64,000 nt of DNA from Actinospica sp035552695 (GCF_035552695.1 NZ_DASZKT010000249.1:1-64000); one strand, 5' to 3'; counted from the stretch's first letter, positions 32,882 to 41,821 are shown. Made by a program: numbers and translations. The notes: a model not told the origin generated them from the sequence alone.

Positions 32882-33634
32882 CTACTGCGCGTCGACGTCG
32901 TCGACACGGCACACCAGGGTACCGATCTTCTCGCCGGCGACGGCGCGGCCGATGTTGCCCTCGGTCTCCAATTCGAAGGCCAGCAGCGGCAGCTTGTTGT
33001 CGCCGCACAGCGAGATGGCCGCGGCGTCGATCACCTTCAGGCCGCGCACCAGGAACTCGCGCGGGTCGATCACGTCGAAGCGGTGCGCGTTCGGGTTCGA
33101 CTTCGGGTCCGAGTCGTAGATGCCGTCCACGCCCTGCTTGGCCATCAGCACCACCTCGGCGCCGATCTCCAGCGCGCGCTGGGCGGCCGTGGTGTCCGTG
33201 GTGAAGAAGGGCATTCCTACGCCCGCGCCGAAGATCACCACGCGCCCCTTCTCCAGGTGCCGGATGGCCTTGCGGGGGATATAGGGCTCGGCCACCTGGG
33301 CCATGCTGATCGCGGTCTGCACTCGCGTCTCCACGCCCTGCTTCTCCAGGAAGTCCTGCAGGGCCAGGCAGTTCATCACGGTGCCGAGCATGCCCATGTA
33401 GTCGCCGCGGGCTTGTTCCATGCCGCGGTTCTTGAGCTCGGCACCGCGGAAGAAGTTGCCGCCGCCGACCACCACCGCGATCTGCGTCCCGGTGGCGCGC
33501 TGGGCGTCGGCGATCTGCCGGGCGATCGACTGCACCACGTCAGGATCGACGCCGACCTTGCCGCCGCCGAACACCTCCCCGGACAGCTTCAGCAGGACGC
33601 GCTTGTACGGGGATTTGTCGAGTTCTTCCGGCAC
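32882..33634 (-). CDS. pyrH: UMP kinase
   Basis: 250 residues from GTG 33634 (AGGAGG 6 bases upstream). Amino-acid-kinase fold with KLSGEVFGGGKVGVD near 15, VVGGGNFFRG near 57, GAGVGMPFFTTDTTAA near 150 and a C-terminal NIGRAVAGEKIGTLV. It phosphorylates UMP to UDP. A terminator lies between tsf and this gene, so pyrH-frr may use a separate promoter or readthrough. Confidence 0.97.
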   Translation of the reverse strand: MPEELDKSPYKRVLLKLSGEVFGGGKVGVDPDVVQSIARQIADAQRATGTQIAVVVGGGNFFRGAELKNRGMEQARGDYMGMLGTVMNCLALQDFLEKQGVETRVQTAISMAQVAEPYIPRKAIRHLEKGRVVIFGAGVGMPFFTTDTTAAQRALEIGAEVVLMAKQGVDGIYDSDPKSNPNAHRFDVIDPREFLVRGLKVIDAAAISLCGDNKLPLLAFELETEGNIGRAVAGEKIGTLVCRVDDVDAQ

Positions 33635-33675
33635 GCTCGGCCTCCTGGCTCGGTTTTTCGGCTTCTCGCACGGAA

Positions 33676-33722
33676 GGGCGGCTCCGTGTGGGTGCAGATC
33701 GCCACCTCACACGGAACCGCCC
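33676..33722 (-). terminator. Terminator downstream of tsf
   Basis: GGGCGGCTCCGTGTG (33676-33690) and CACACGGAACCGCCC (33708-33722) pair over 15 bp with one mismatch and a 17-base loop, 14 bases after the tsf stop. Confidence 0.85.
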
Positions 33723-33735
33723 CTCGTGGCTCGGA

Positions 33736-34575
33736 TCAGACCCCGACGCGGAAGCGGGCGAAGGCCCGCAGTGTCACGCCGGCCTCCTCGAGGACCTTGG
33801 CGACCGTCTTCTTCGGGTCCTTGGCGAACGCCTGCTCGAGCACGACGTTGTCCTTGAAGAAGCCGTTGACCCGGCCCTCGACGATCTTCGGCAGCGCGGC
33901 CTCCGGCTTGCCCTCCTCGCGGGAGGTCTCCTCGGCCAGCCGCCGCTCGTTCGCCACGATGTCGGCCGGAACCTCGTCGCGGGACAGGTAGGTCGGCGCG
34001 AACGCGGCGATGTGCTGGGCCACGTCCTTCGCCGCCACCGCGTTCGCCTTGTCCAGCTGAACCAGCACGCCGACCTGGGCCGGCAGGTCCGGCGAGGTCT
34101 TGTGCAGGTACACGCCGACGTAGCCGCCCTCAAGGGTGGCGGTGCGACGCAGTTCGATCTTCTCGCCGAGCGTCGCGTTCGCCTCGTCCACGAACTCCTG
34201 GACGGTCTTGCCGCTGGTCGGGAACGTCGTCGCGAGCAGCGACGGGACCTCGGCCGGGCCGGTGGCCACAACGTGCGCGAGCAGCTCGGCGGCCACCTGC
34301 TGGAACCGGTCGCCCTTGGCGACGAAGTCCGTCTCGCAGGCCAGCTCGAGCAGGGTGCCCTTGCTGCCGTCCTCGCTGATCTGCGCGGTGACCAGGCCGT
34401 TGCTGGCCGTGCGGCCCTCGCGCTTGGTCACGCCCTTGAGGCCCTTGACCCGGAGGTACTCGGCGGCCTTGTCGAAGTCGCCGTCGGACTCGTCGAGAGC
34501 CTTCTTGACGTCGAGCATGCCGGCCGCGGTCTGCTCGCGCAGCCGCTTGATGTCGGCGGCGGTGTAGTTCGCCAT
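33736..34575 (-). CDS. tsf: Elongation factor Ts
   Basis: 279 residues. N-terminal UBA-like ADIKRLREQTAAGMLDVKKAL, then LLELACETDFVAKGDRF of the EF-Tu contact region and the coiled-coil subdomains. It is the guanine nucleotide exchange factor of EF-Tu. It lies 44 bp after rpsB, in the conserved rpsB-tsf operon. Confidence 0.97.
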   Translation of the reverse strand: MANYTAADIKRLREQTAAGMLDVKKALDESDGDFDKAAEYLRVKGLKGVTKREGRTASNGLVTAQISEDGSKGTLLELACETDFVAKGDRFQQVAAELLAHVVATGPAEVPSLLATTFPTSGKTVQEFVDEANATLGEKIELRRTATLEGGYVGVYLHKTSPDLPAQVGVLVQLDKANAVAAKDVAQHIAAFAPTYLSRDEVPADIVANERRLAEETSREEGKPEAALPKIVEGRVNGFFKDNVVLEQAFAKDPKKTVAKVLEEAGVTLRAFARFRVGV

Positions 34576-34619
34576 TTTCTGTGTGATCCCCTGTCTCTAC
34601 CTTGTCGCGGTAAGGAAGG

Positions 34620-35597
34620 TCAGGCCTGCTCGGCCGTGGTCTCGGTCGCGGGGGCCTCGGCCTCGGCGTCGGCGACGACGTCGGCAACCGGAGCGTCCTC
34701 GGCGATGGCCTCGGCCACAGCCTCGGAGACGGGCTCCACTACGGCCTCGGCGGCGACGGCCTCGACGGCGGCGGGCTCGGCCGCAGCGGGCTCGGCGGCG
34801 GGCTGCTCGGCCTTGGCGGAGTCGCCGACCAGCAGGTCCTTCTCCCACTCGGCGAGCGGCTCGCCGGCGCCGGCCTCGGCGCCCTCGGTCGCGGCGGCCT
34901 GCTGGCCGGAACGGGCGACCAGGCCCTCGGCCACGGCGTCGGCCACGACGCGGGTGAGCAGCGCGACGGAGCGGATCGCGTCGTCGTTGCCCGGGATCTT
35001 GTAGTCGACCTCGTCCGGGTCGCAGTTGGTGTCCAGGATCGCGATCACCGGGATGCGCAGCTTGCGCGCCTCGCCGACGGCGATGTGCTCCTTCTTGGTG
35101 TCGATGATCCACACCGCGGAGGGGACCTTCTGCATGTCCCGGATGCCGCCGAGGGTCTTGTCCAGCTTCTCCTTCTCGCGGCGCAGGACCAGCAGTTCCT
35201 TCTTGGTCATGCCGGAGGCGGCGACGTCGTCGAAGTCGATGAGCTCGAGCTCCTTGAGCCGCTGCAGCCGCTTGTAGACGGTGGAGAAGTTGGTGAGCAT
35301 GCCGCCCAGCCAGCGCTGGTTGACGTAGGGCATGCCGACCCGCTTGGCCTGCTCGGCGACGGCCTCCTGGGCCTGCTTCTTGGTGCCGACGAACAGGACG
35401 GTGCCGCCGTGCGCGACCGTGGCCTTGATGAACTCGTAGGCGCGGTCGATGTAGGACAGCGACTGCTGCAGGTCGATGATGTACGTGCCGTTGCGCTCCG
35501 TCAGGATGAAGCGCTTCATCTTCGGGTTCCAGCGACGGGTCTGGTGTCCGAAGTGGACGCCGCTCTCCAGGAGCTGGCGCATGGTGACGACGGCCAT
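34620..35597 (-). CDS. rpsB: 30S ribosomal protein S2 with long acidic C-terminal tail
   Basis: 325 residues from ATG 35597 (GAGGAGG 8 bases upstream). The S2 core is normal to about residue 250: VTMRQLLESGVHFGHQTRRWNPKM at the start, then VNQRWLGGMLTNF and PVIAILDTNCDPDEVDYKIPGNDDAIRS. The last 75 residues are an Ala/Glu/Val/Pro-rich low-complexity extension. Such tails occur in actinomycete S2 and are probably disordered. It lies downstream of an M23 peptidase gene, whose 3' end contains the presumed rpsB promoter. Confidence 0.96.
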   Translation of the reverse strand: MAVVTMRQLLESGVHFGHQTRRWNPKMKRFILTERNGTYIIDLQQSLSYIDRAYEFIKATVAHGGTVLFVGTKKQAQEAVAEQAKRVGMPYVNQRWLGGMLTNFSTVYKRLQRLKELELIDFDDVAASGMTKKELLVLRREKEKLDKTLGGIRDMQKVPSAVWIIDTKKEHIAVGEARKLRIPVIAILDTNCDPDEVDYKIPGNDDAIRSVALLTRVVADAVAEGLVARSGQQAAATEGAEAGAGEPLAEWEKDLLVGDSAKAEQPAAEPAAAEPAAVEAVAAEAVVEPVSEAVAEAIAEDAPVADVVADAEAEAPATETTAEQA

Positions 35598-35869
35598 TGC
35601 CGTGTCCTCCTCGTAGTTCGTTTCCGGTTTGTCCGCGAGGTCTCGGGCCCGCGGGGGGCTCGGGACCTTCGCCCTGGTGCCCGGGCGGAGGCCGCGCCGC
35701 GCCGTACCCGCACAGGGGCGGGTCGGGGCGGAACCGTGCGGCCGCCGGTCAGGTCCGCCCGGGGGCGGACTCGGCCATGGACACGCGAATTCGGTCCGCG
35801 CGCGCTCCGGTCGTGAGAGCCGGGGCGCGGAGGACCTGGGTTCTGGTTTTGTACTGCGGGGACATTCTA
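35598..35869 (-). promoter_or_regulatory. rpsB promoter (-10) and ~265-base leader
   Basis: A good -10 TAGAAT (35869-35864) overlaps the stop of the M23 gene; the -35 is not evident. The leader contains a strong hairpin, GTCCGCCC/GGGCGGAC (35753-35770). A long structured leader fits autogenous control by S2, but I do not recognise the specific fold. Confidence 0.5.
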
Positions 35870-36424
35870 ACGGCTTCGGGGACCGGCCATGACCGGTTCG
35901 AGGCGGACCTGCCCGCAGCCGAGGAGCAGCAGCGGGTCGTAGTAGCCGGTGGCGTGGCCGTGGCCGGTGAGCAGCCCCCAGTGCAGACAGGGGCCGGCCG
36001 GGCAGTGCCCGGCGTCGAGCGTCCCGACCTGCTCTCCGAGCGCGACCGTGGCGCCGACCGGAAGCGTCGCCTCGACGGGCTCGTAGCTGGTTCGGAGTAC
36101 GCCGTGCCCGATCACCACCACCCCGCGGTCGACGAGCTTGCCCGCGTAGAGCACGACGCCCGGCCCGGCCGCGCGCACCGGCTCCCCGACATGGCCCGCG
36201 AGGTCGACGCCGCGATGCCCGGCGTCCCAGCGGTGCGGCGGCGGCTCGAAGGGACGCAGGATCGTCGGGCCCGCACGCACCCACGGCCCGCCGAGCGGCC
36301 AGGACCAGGCGGTGTCGTTCTTCGTCGGCCGGCAGGGCGGATCCGCGACTGCCGCCGCGCCGCTCGCGTACACCGCCGAGAACGCCGAGGCCAGCACCGT
36401 CACCAGAGTGATCAGAAGACGCAT
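35867..36424 (-). CDS. Secreted M23-family metallopeptidase
   Basis: 185 residues from ATG 36424 (GTG 36439 is possible). Sec signal peptide 1 to about 27 (RLLITLVTVLASAFSAVYASGAAA). The M23/LytM zinc site is complete: HRGVDLAGHVG supplies H and D, and CLHWGLLTGHG supplies the HxH-like second half. VRAAGPGVVLYAGKL and RTSYEPVEATLPVGATVALGEQVGTLD match the lysostaphin-type beta barrel. It is expected to cut peptidoglycan cross-bridges outside the cell. Its position just upstream of rpsB is the usual Streptomyces arrangement. Confidence 0.88.
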   Translation of the reverse strand: MRLLITLVTVLASAFSAVYASGAAAVADPPCRPTKNDTAWSWPLGGPWVRAGPTILRPFEPPPHRWDAGHRGVDLAGHVGEPVRAAGPGVVLYAGKLVDRGVVVIGHGVLRTSYEPVEATLPVGATVALGEQVGTLDAGHCPAGPCLHWGLLTGHGHATGYYDPLLLLGCGQVRLEPVMAGPRSR

Positions 36425-36472
36425 ATCTCCACGGTGCACAGCTGGCCGTTTCTATGCGCCGAAATCGTCCTC

Positions 36473-36892
36473 AGCTGGTGCGGATATGCCCACTCAGACG
36501 CCCAGGACAAGCGGCAGCGAGCTCCACGCACCGCGAAGAGGACACAGCTGGTGGGATATGGCCACTCAGACGCCCAGGACAGCCGAAGGCGGGCTCCACG
36601 CACCCCGAACAGGATCAGCGTCAGCGCCGCCTCGATGGTGCGGCAGCGAGCTCCGCGCACCCCGAAGACGACACAGCCGGTGCGGATATGGCCGTTCAGA
36701 CGCTCAGCACAGCCGAAGGAGAGTTCCACGCACCCGAAGAGGACACAGCCGGTGCGGATATGGCCGCTCGGACGCTCAGGACAGGCGGCGGCGGGCTCCA
36801 CGCACCCCGGAGAGGACACAGTTGGTGCGAATATGGCCGTTCAGACGCTCAGGACAGGCGGCGGCGGGCTCCACGCACCCCGAACAGGATCA
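36473..36892. repeat. ~72-bp tandem repeats derived from the 3' end of the TetR gene
   Basis: A unit with GGTGCGGATATGGCC, TCAGACGCTCAGGACA and GGCTCCACGCACCCCG recurs, with its GATATG (GAATATG in the last copy) at about 36482, 36554, 36684, 36756 and 36829 (steps 72, 130, 72 and 73). The 130-bp unit includes an extra copy of the AACAGGATCAGCGTCAGCG segment that encodes the TetR tail. On the minus strand each unit re-encodes GVRGARxRLS. The TGA after RLS is kept in the copies close to the gene and reads TGG in the two distal ones. The 424 bp between the M23 gene and tetR hold nothing else. Confidence 0.9.
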
Positions 36893-37442
36893 GCGTCAGC
36901 GTCGCCTCGATGGTCGCATTCGGGTCGGCCCCCGCGTCGATCCGCTTGGCCGCGCCGTCGATCGCGCCCTGCAGCGCGGCCGCGGTGGCCCGGGCGTCGG
37001 AGTGGCCGAGCCGGCGCAGCGCGCCGACGACCAGGTCGACCAGGAGGCTGTGCGCGCTCCTTATCCGGTCCCTGGCCGAGCCGTCGAGCTCCAGCGCCGA
37101 GAGTGCCAACAGGTTGCGATGGCCGGGCTGGGAGACCAGCTCCAGCTGCCGGCGCACGTACGCGGCGATCTGCCGCTCCGGGGTGGGCTGCGCGAGCATC
37201 ACACCCCTGATGTCGTTCACCGCCGCCGGGAAGTCCTCGACGGCCAGCGCCTCGACCACGTCGCCCTTGGTCTTGAAGTACTCGTAGACCGAGGAACGCG
37301 CGAGGCCGGCCCGCTCCGCCATGGCGGAGAAGGTCACCGCCGAGATCCCGCCCTGAGCGAGCAGGTCCCTGGCCGCATCCAACAGGGCCGCGCGCTGCAT
37401 ACTCCGATGCTCGGCGACGGTCGCTGCTTTGATCCTCGGCAC
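36849..37442 (-). CDS. TetR-family transcriptional regulator
   Basis: 197 residues from GTG 37442, chosen by homology (VPRIKAATVAEHRSMQRAALL is the usual N-terminus); the frame continues to 37499 without a ribosome site. Helix-turn-helix at about 13-60 (ALLDAARDLLAQGGISAVTF, then MAERAGLARSSVYEYFKTKGDVVEAL). The ligand domain follows (about 70-190). The C-terminus GARRRLS lies in the first unit of a tandem repeat array that duplicates it several times downstream. A TetR gene next to whiG is common in Streptomyces; the target is unknown. Confidence 0.88.
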   Translation of the reverse strand: MPRIKAATVAEHRSMQRAALLDAARDLLAQGGISAVTFSAMAERAGLARSSVYEYFKTKGDVVEALAVEDFPAAVNDIRGVMLAQPTPERQIAAYVRRQLELVSQPGHRNLLALSALELDGSARDRIRSAHSLLVDLVVGALRRLGHSDARATAAALQGAIDGAAKRIDAGADPNATIEATLTLILFGVRGARRRLS

Positions 37443-37526
37443 ACGCTCAGCGTAGACGACGCCCGGCCCGCGTGGGACCGCATCAGCGAAGTTCGACACG
37501 CGACGCTCGCGCCGCGCCCGGCCGCG

Positions 37527-38390
37527 TCACCGAAGTTCGGCCAGCCGGGTGCGCAGCGTGAGCACGGCCTTCGCGTGGATCTGGCACACCCGGCTCTCGG
37601 TGACCCCGAGCACGCCGCCGATCTCGCCGAGCGTCATGCCCTCGAAGTAATAGAGGGTCACCACGGTCTTCTCCCGGTCGGGCAGGGTGTTGACGGCCCG
37701 GGCCAGCAGATGGCGCGTCTCGCGGTTCTCCGCGACCTCCACCGGGTTCTCCGCGGAGACGTCCTCGAGGGTCTCCATCAGGCTCAGCCGCCCGCCGTCC
37801 CCGGTGGACAGGGTGAGCACCTCGTCCAGCGCGATGACGTTGACGAGCGAGAGCCGGGAGAAGATCTGGTGCAGCTCGCCGAGGCCGATGTGCAACTCGG
37901 CCGCGATCTGCCGCTCCGAGGGCGTGCGGCCCAGCTTGTGTTCGAGGCGGACCACGGCCTGCTCGATCTCGCGGGCCTTCTGCCGCAGCGAGCGCGGGAT
38001 CCAGTCGAGCGCGCGCAGCTCGTCGATGATGGCCCCGCGGATGCGGTTGATCGCGTAGGTCTCGAACTTGATCGCCCGCTCCGGGTCGTAGCGCTCGATG
38101 GCGTCGATCAGACCGAAGATGCCGTAGGAGACGAAGTCGGCGTGCTCCATGGACCCGACAAGCCCGACGGAGACGCGTCCGGCCACGTACTTGACCAGGG
38201 GCGAGTAGTGCAGGATCAGCTGCTCGCGCAGCCGCGGATCGCCGGTGGCCTTGAACTTGGCCCACAGCTCGGCCATCGCCGCCGCGCCCATGACCGCGTC
38301 AGGCGCCCCGCCGCCGAAAGCGGTCGTGGACGCACGGCCTGGTTCGGCCTGCACCACGGCGCTCCCGCGCTGCTGGCTGTTCCTGGACAT
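37527..38390 (-). CDS. whiG: FliA-type sigma factor of sporulation
   Basis: 287 residues from ATG 38390. Sigma region 2 LILHYSPLVKYVAGRVSVGL and FVSYGIFGLIDAIERYDPERAIKFETYAINRIRGAIIDELR. Region 3 at about 120-170 (SLRQKAREIEQAVVRLEHKLGR). Region 4 at about 230-275 (LPDREKTVVTLYYFEGMTLGEIGGVLGVTESRVCQIHAKAV). The sigma-28 type with this context is WhiG, which commits aerial hyphae to sporulation and is held by the anti-sigma RsiG in Streptomyces. No rsiG is in the window. The gene marks the source as a sporulating actinomycete. Confidence 0.93.
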   Translation of the reverse strand: MSRNSQQRGSAVVQAEPGRASTTAFGGGAPDAVMGAAAMAELWAKFKATGDPRLREQLILHYSPLVKYVAGRVSVGLVGSMEHADFVSYGIFGLIDAIERYDPERAIKFETYAINRIRGAIIDELRALDWIPRSLRQKAREIEQAVVRLEHKLGRTPSERQIAAELHIGLGELHQIFSRLSLVNVIALDEVLTLSTGDGGRLSLMETLEDVSAENPVEVAENRETRHLLARAVNTLPDREKTVVTLYYFEGMTLGEIGGVLGVTESRVCQIHAKAVLTLRTRLAELR

Positions 38391-38566
38391 GTCGAGCCCT
38401 GATCTACTCAACCTTTACGCGAGCGGCCACGGGTGGTTCCGGAAAGGTATACCGACTGGCCATGAGCGTATCGCACACGGTTCGGCACGCCCGGTAACCA
38501 AGGCCGTCTTCCACACGATCCGGTGATCTGATCCCGCTACCGCGTCAGCGGAGGGCGAAAGGTCCG

Positions 38567-39730
38567 TCACCGCCGCAGCGCCCACCCTCCCCCGGTCCTG
38601 ACGGCCTTTCCGACCGCCGCCAGCTGCCCGAGCAGGGCGAGGACCTCGCCCGGAGCCAGCCCGGTCGCCGCCGCGAGGGCCAGCACCTCGGCGGCGCGCC
38701 CCGAGCTCGCCGTGGGCAGGGCCTCGCGCACCAGCACGGCGCGCGGATCCAACTTCGGCTCGGCTGACGGGGTGTCGGATCTCTCCGGACGAGGCGCCGG
38801 CGGAGCCGACACCTCGATGCCGAGCTCGGCGAGCACCTGGCGTCCGTCCACGGCCGGGGTGGCGCCGTCGCACAGCAGCCGGTTCGTGCCGCCGGACTGG
38901 AGGGAGGTCACCGGCCCGGGCACAGCGAGCACGGCCCGGCCGAGCTCCGCGGCGTGGCGCGCGGTCACCAGGGACCCGCTGCGGACCGCCGCCTCGACGA
39001 CCACCGTCGCCATTCCCAGCGCCGCGATCAGCCGATTGCGCGCCAGAAATCGAAATCTGGTCGGCCGCATACCCGGCGGCAACTCGGCGAGGATGGCCCC
39101 GCGCAGGCCGATCGTCTGGATCAGCGCGTGATGGGACGCCGGATAGGTGCGGTCGATCCCGCAGGCCAGCACGGCGACGGTCGCGCCGCCGACGTGCAGC
39201 GCACCGCGATGTGACGCCCCATCGATCCCGAGCGCCGCGCCGGAGACGATCACGGTGTTCGCCCGCGCGAGGTCGGCGGCCAGCTGCCCGGCGGCCTGCG
39301 AGCCGTAGCCGGTGCAACTGCGTGCCCCGACGATCGAGACGGCCGGCGCGCGCGGGTCGAAGTAGCCGATGATCCAGATGCCGAACGGCGCGCGACTGCC
39401 CAGGTCGTCGAGCGATGCGGGCCAGTCCGCGTCTCCGGGGATCAGGAAGCGCGCATCGACGGCGGCCCCGGCTGCGAGATCGGCCTCCGGATCGGCCTGA
39501 GCGAGCCTCAGCTGTATCCCGGCGCGGCGCTTGTCGAGCCGTTCCGCGAGGCCGGGCGGCCAGCCCGGTGGCGACGAACCGCCCTCCAGAATCAGGCGCA
39601 AGAGGTCTGCGGGCACGGTCCATTCGCGGAGGCCGGTGAAGAGGTTGTCCTCCGGCTCGATCAGGCGGCTCAGCAGCAGCCGGACCGTGCGCTCGTCGGA
39701 GTAGTCGATTCGGGAGGCGGAAAGAATCAT
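38567..39730 (-). CDS. dprA: DNA-processing protein DprA
   Basis: 387 residues from ATG 39730, overlapping the comM/yifB stop (ATGA). The Rossmann-like DprA core at about 95-300 has SIVGARSCTGYGSQAAGQLA, VSGAALGIDGASHRGAL, LACGIDRTYPASH and a SGSLVTARHAAELGRAVLAVPG motif. The C-terminal 60 residues form a winged helix (EVLALAAATGLAPGEVLALLGQL). It loads RecA on incoming single-stranded DNA in competent bacteria. Actinomycetes keep it with comM and yraN without a known competence system. Confidence 0.94.
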   Translation of the reverse strand: MILSASRIDYSDERTVRLLLSRLIEPEDNLFTGLREWTVPADLLRLILEGGSSPPGWPPGLAERLDKRRAGIQLRLAQADPEADLAAGAAVDARFLIPGDADWPASLDDLGSRAPFGIWIIGYFDPRAPAVSIVGARSCTGYGSQAAGQLAADLARANTVIVSGAALGIDGASHRGALHVGGATVAVLACGIDRTYPASHHALIQTIGLRGAILAELPPGMRPTRFRFLARNRLIAALGMATVVVEAAVRSGSLVTARHAAELGRAVLAVPGPVTSLQSGGTNRLLCDGATPAVDGRQVLAELGIEVSAPPAPRPERSDTPSAEPKLDPRAVLVREALPTASSGRAAEVLALAAATGLAPGEVLALLGQLAAVGKAVRTGGGWALRR

Positions 39731-41295
39731 GCGAATGCTCCGGCGTTGAAGGTCGTGGACAGTCGGAAGCTGAGCGCGGTGTCGATCTCGGTCCGGCTCG
39801 GGCGATCGCGTGCCGCGAGGTCGGCGAGGGTCCAGGCCACGCGCAGCACGCGATCGAGGCCGCGCGCGGTGAGCACGCCGCATTCGAGCGCCTGCTCCGC
39901 GCCTTCGAGCGAGTCCGAGCTCAGCGGCCAGTGCGAGCGCAGGAATCTGGCAGGGACCTGCGCGTTCAGCCGCCACGGGGTGTCCTTGAGCCGCCGCCCC
40001 GCACGCTCTCGCGCCTGCCGGACACGCTGGGCGACCTGCGCCGTGCTCTCGCTCGCCACACCGCCCGCGGCAGCCGAGAGCAGCTCCGCCGGACCGACCG
40101 GACGGACGTCGACGCGCAGGTCGATGCGGTCCAGCAGCGGGCCGGATATTCGCCCGAGGTAAGAGCTACGGCTGCGTGGGCTGCAGGTACACGCTCCGTG
40201 CGCCGACATGGCCAGGCCGCAGGGGCACGGATTCGCGGCGGCGACGAGCAGGAAGTCGGCGGGGAACGTGGCGATACCCGAACTTCGCGCGATCACCACT
40301 TCCCTCGACTCGATCGGCTCGCGCAGCGAGTCCAGGGCGACGCGGCCGAACTCCGGGGCCTCGTCGAGGAAGAGCACCCCGCGGTGAGCGCGTGAGACGG
40401 CACCCGGCCGGAGCACGCTTGAGCCGCCGCCGACCAGGGCGGGAACGGTGGCCGAGTGGTGGACGGCGCAGAAGGGTGGCTCAGTGACCAGGGGCTTCGC
40501 CGGCTGGAGGGTGCCCGCGAGCGAGTGGACCGCGGTCACCTCCAGGGCCGCGCGCTCATCGAGGGGCGGGAGCAGCCCGGGAAGACGCTCGGCGAGCATC
40601 GTCTTGCCGGAGCCCGGCGCGCCGCACAGGAACAGGTGATGGCCGCCGGTCGCGCTGACCTCCAGGGCGAGGCGGGCCTCGTACTGACCGAGGACGTCGG
40701 CCATGTCGGGTGCGTCGGGATTCGATACCGGCGACGCGACGGGGCGAGGGGCCGGCGGTGGCGGCTCGTCGGGGATGGGTTCGCCGTTCGCGTAGGCGAC
40801 GGCCTGGCGCAGGGTCCGGACGCCGATGCACTCGATGCCGGTCACCTGCTCCGCTTCGACCACGTTCTGCTCGGCGACGCAGACCGACGAATACCCGGCC
40901 CGGGCCGCCGCGAGGACGGAGGGCAGTACACCGCGGACGGGACGCACCGAGCCGTCGAGGCCCAGTTCGGCGATGAAGACCGTCTCGCTCATGCCCGCCG
41001 GACGCACCTTGCCGTCGGCACGCAGCACGGCGATGGCGATCGCCATGTCGAAGCTGCTGCCCTGCTTGCGGATCGTGGCAGGGGCGAGCGAGACGGTGAG
41101 CGAGGCCTGCGGCCAGCTGATCGAGCTGTTGATCACCGCCGCGCGCACGCGGTCGCGGGACTCGGACAGGCCGGTGTCCGGCAGGCCGATCAGGCTGAAG
41201 CGCGAGAGACCGGCCGCGACCACGGCCTCCACCTGCACCAGGACGCCCGCGAGGCCGAGCAGCGCGACCGCCGACGCACGACCGTAGCCGGCCAT
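39727..41295 (-). CDS. comM: ComM/YifB-family Mg-chelatase-like AAA+ protein
   Basis: 522 residues. N-terminal ChlI-like domain (about 1-125: VQVEAVVAAGLSRFSLIGLPDTGLSESRDRVRAA). AAA+ core with Walker A FLCGAPGSGKTMLAERLPGLLP near 215-235 and Walker B GVLFLDEAPEFGR near 303. C-terminal Mg-chelatase lid. A zinc-like NPCPCG, then CSPRS, lies near 360. ComM helicases promote branch migration in natural transformation. The gene overlaps both dprA and yraN, the canonical actinobacterial order. Confidence 0.94.
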   Translation of the reverse strand: MAGYGRASAVALLGLAGVLVQVEAVVAAGLSRFSLIGLPDTGLSESRDRVRAAVINSSISWPQASLTVSLAPATIRKQGSSFDMAIAIAVLRADGKVRPAGMSETVFIAELGLDGSVRPVRGVLPSVLAAARAGYSSVCVAEQNVVEAEQVTGIECIGVRTLRQAVAYANGEPIPDEPPPPAPRPVASPVSNPDAPDMADVLGQYEARLALEVSATGGHHLFLCGAPGSGKTMLAERLPGLLPPLDERAALEVTAVHSLAGTLQPAKPLVTEPPFCAVHHSATVPALVGGGSSVLRPGAVSRAHRGVLFLDEAPEFGRVALDSLREPIESREVVIARSSGIATFPADFLLVAAANPCPCGLAMSAHGACTCSPRSRSSYLGRISGPLLDRIDLRVDVRPVGPAELLSAAAGGVASESTAQVAQRVRQARERAGRRLKDTPWRLNAQVPARFLRSHWPLSSDSLEGAEQALECGVLTARGLDRVLRVAWTLADLAARDRPSRTEIDTALSFRLSTTFNAGAFA

Positions 41296-41690
41296 CAGAC
41301 CACCGCCCGCAGGTGCTCGACCGAAAGCAGCGGATGCGGCTCACAGGGACCGAGGCGCACGGCGACGACGTCGATGCGGATTGCCGGCGTGCCGCGCGGG
41401 CGGCGGCTCGGCGGCTGGGCGCGCAGCCAGAGCACGGCCAGCCGGCGCAGGCGGGCCGCCTTCTCGGCGGTGACCGCCTCGGCCGGGTGCGCGAGCGCGG
41501 CGCCGGTGCGCGTCTTGACCTCGCAGACGACCAGCGCCCGCCGGTCCCGCAGCACGAGGTCGATCTCACCCCGCTGCTCGGGCGCCGGGCTGCGCCAGTT
41601 GTGGTCGAGTACGCGATAGCCGCGCTCCTCGAGAAACCGCCGGGCCGCCTGCTCGCCCAGGCGGCCGATCCTGGCATTGCGCCTGTCCAT
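41295..41690 (-). CDS. yraN: UPF0102/YraN-family nuclease-fold protein
   Basis: 131 residues. The Holliday-junction-resolvase-like fold is recognised by GEQAARRFLEERGYRVLDHNWR, RGEIDLVLRD and VVCEVKTRTG (the D/E-x-K site), followed by the KAARLRRLAVLWL helix. The cellular role is unclear; it is co-transcribed with comM/dprA. Its stop overlaps comM (TGATG). The ribosome site and ATG (GGGGAGGGCACTATG) lie within one arm of a perfect 10-bp inverted repeat whose partner is 48 bases upstream. Confidence 0.92.
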   Translation of the reverse strand: MDRRNARIGRLGEQAARRFLEERGYRVLDHNWRSPAPEQRGEIDLVLRDRRALVVCEVKTRTGAALAHPAEAVTAEKAARLRRLAVLWLRAQPPSRRPRGTPAIRIDVVAVRLGPCEPHPLLSVEHLRAVV

Positions 41691-41755
41691 AGTGCCCTCC
41701 CCATGATCCGTGGAATCCGCTGAATTCCAGGGTGGGGCAGAGCAGGGGCACTATG
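41688..41755 (-). promoter_or_regulatory. Inverted repeat that can hide the yraN start codon
   Basis: CATAGTGCCC (41688-41697) and GGGCACTATG (41746-41755) are perfect 10-bp arms 48 bases apart. On the mRNA the downstream arm contains part of the Shine-Dalgarno and the ATG of yraN, so folding would block initiation. The intervening bases have CCCC/GGGG pairing potential as well. Confidence 0.6.
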
Positions 41756-41821
41756 TCCGGTATCTCAGTGAAAGGTTAGAAATGGGGAGGGCGTGAAGGT
41801 GCCCTCGTGCCCGTTTCAGGC

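Noticed and set aside
36440..36848. CRISPR array
   Set aside because: Repeats are contiguous ~72-bp units homologous to the tetR 3' end, without unique spacers or cas genes.
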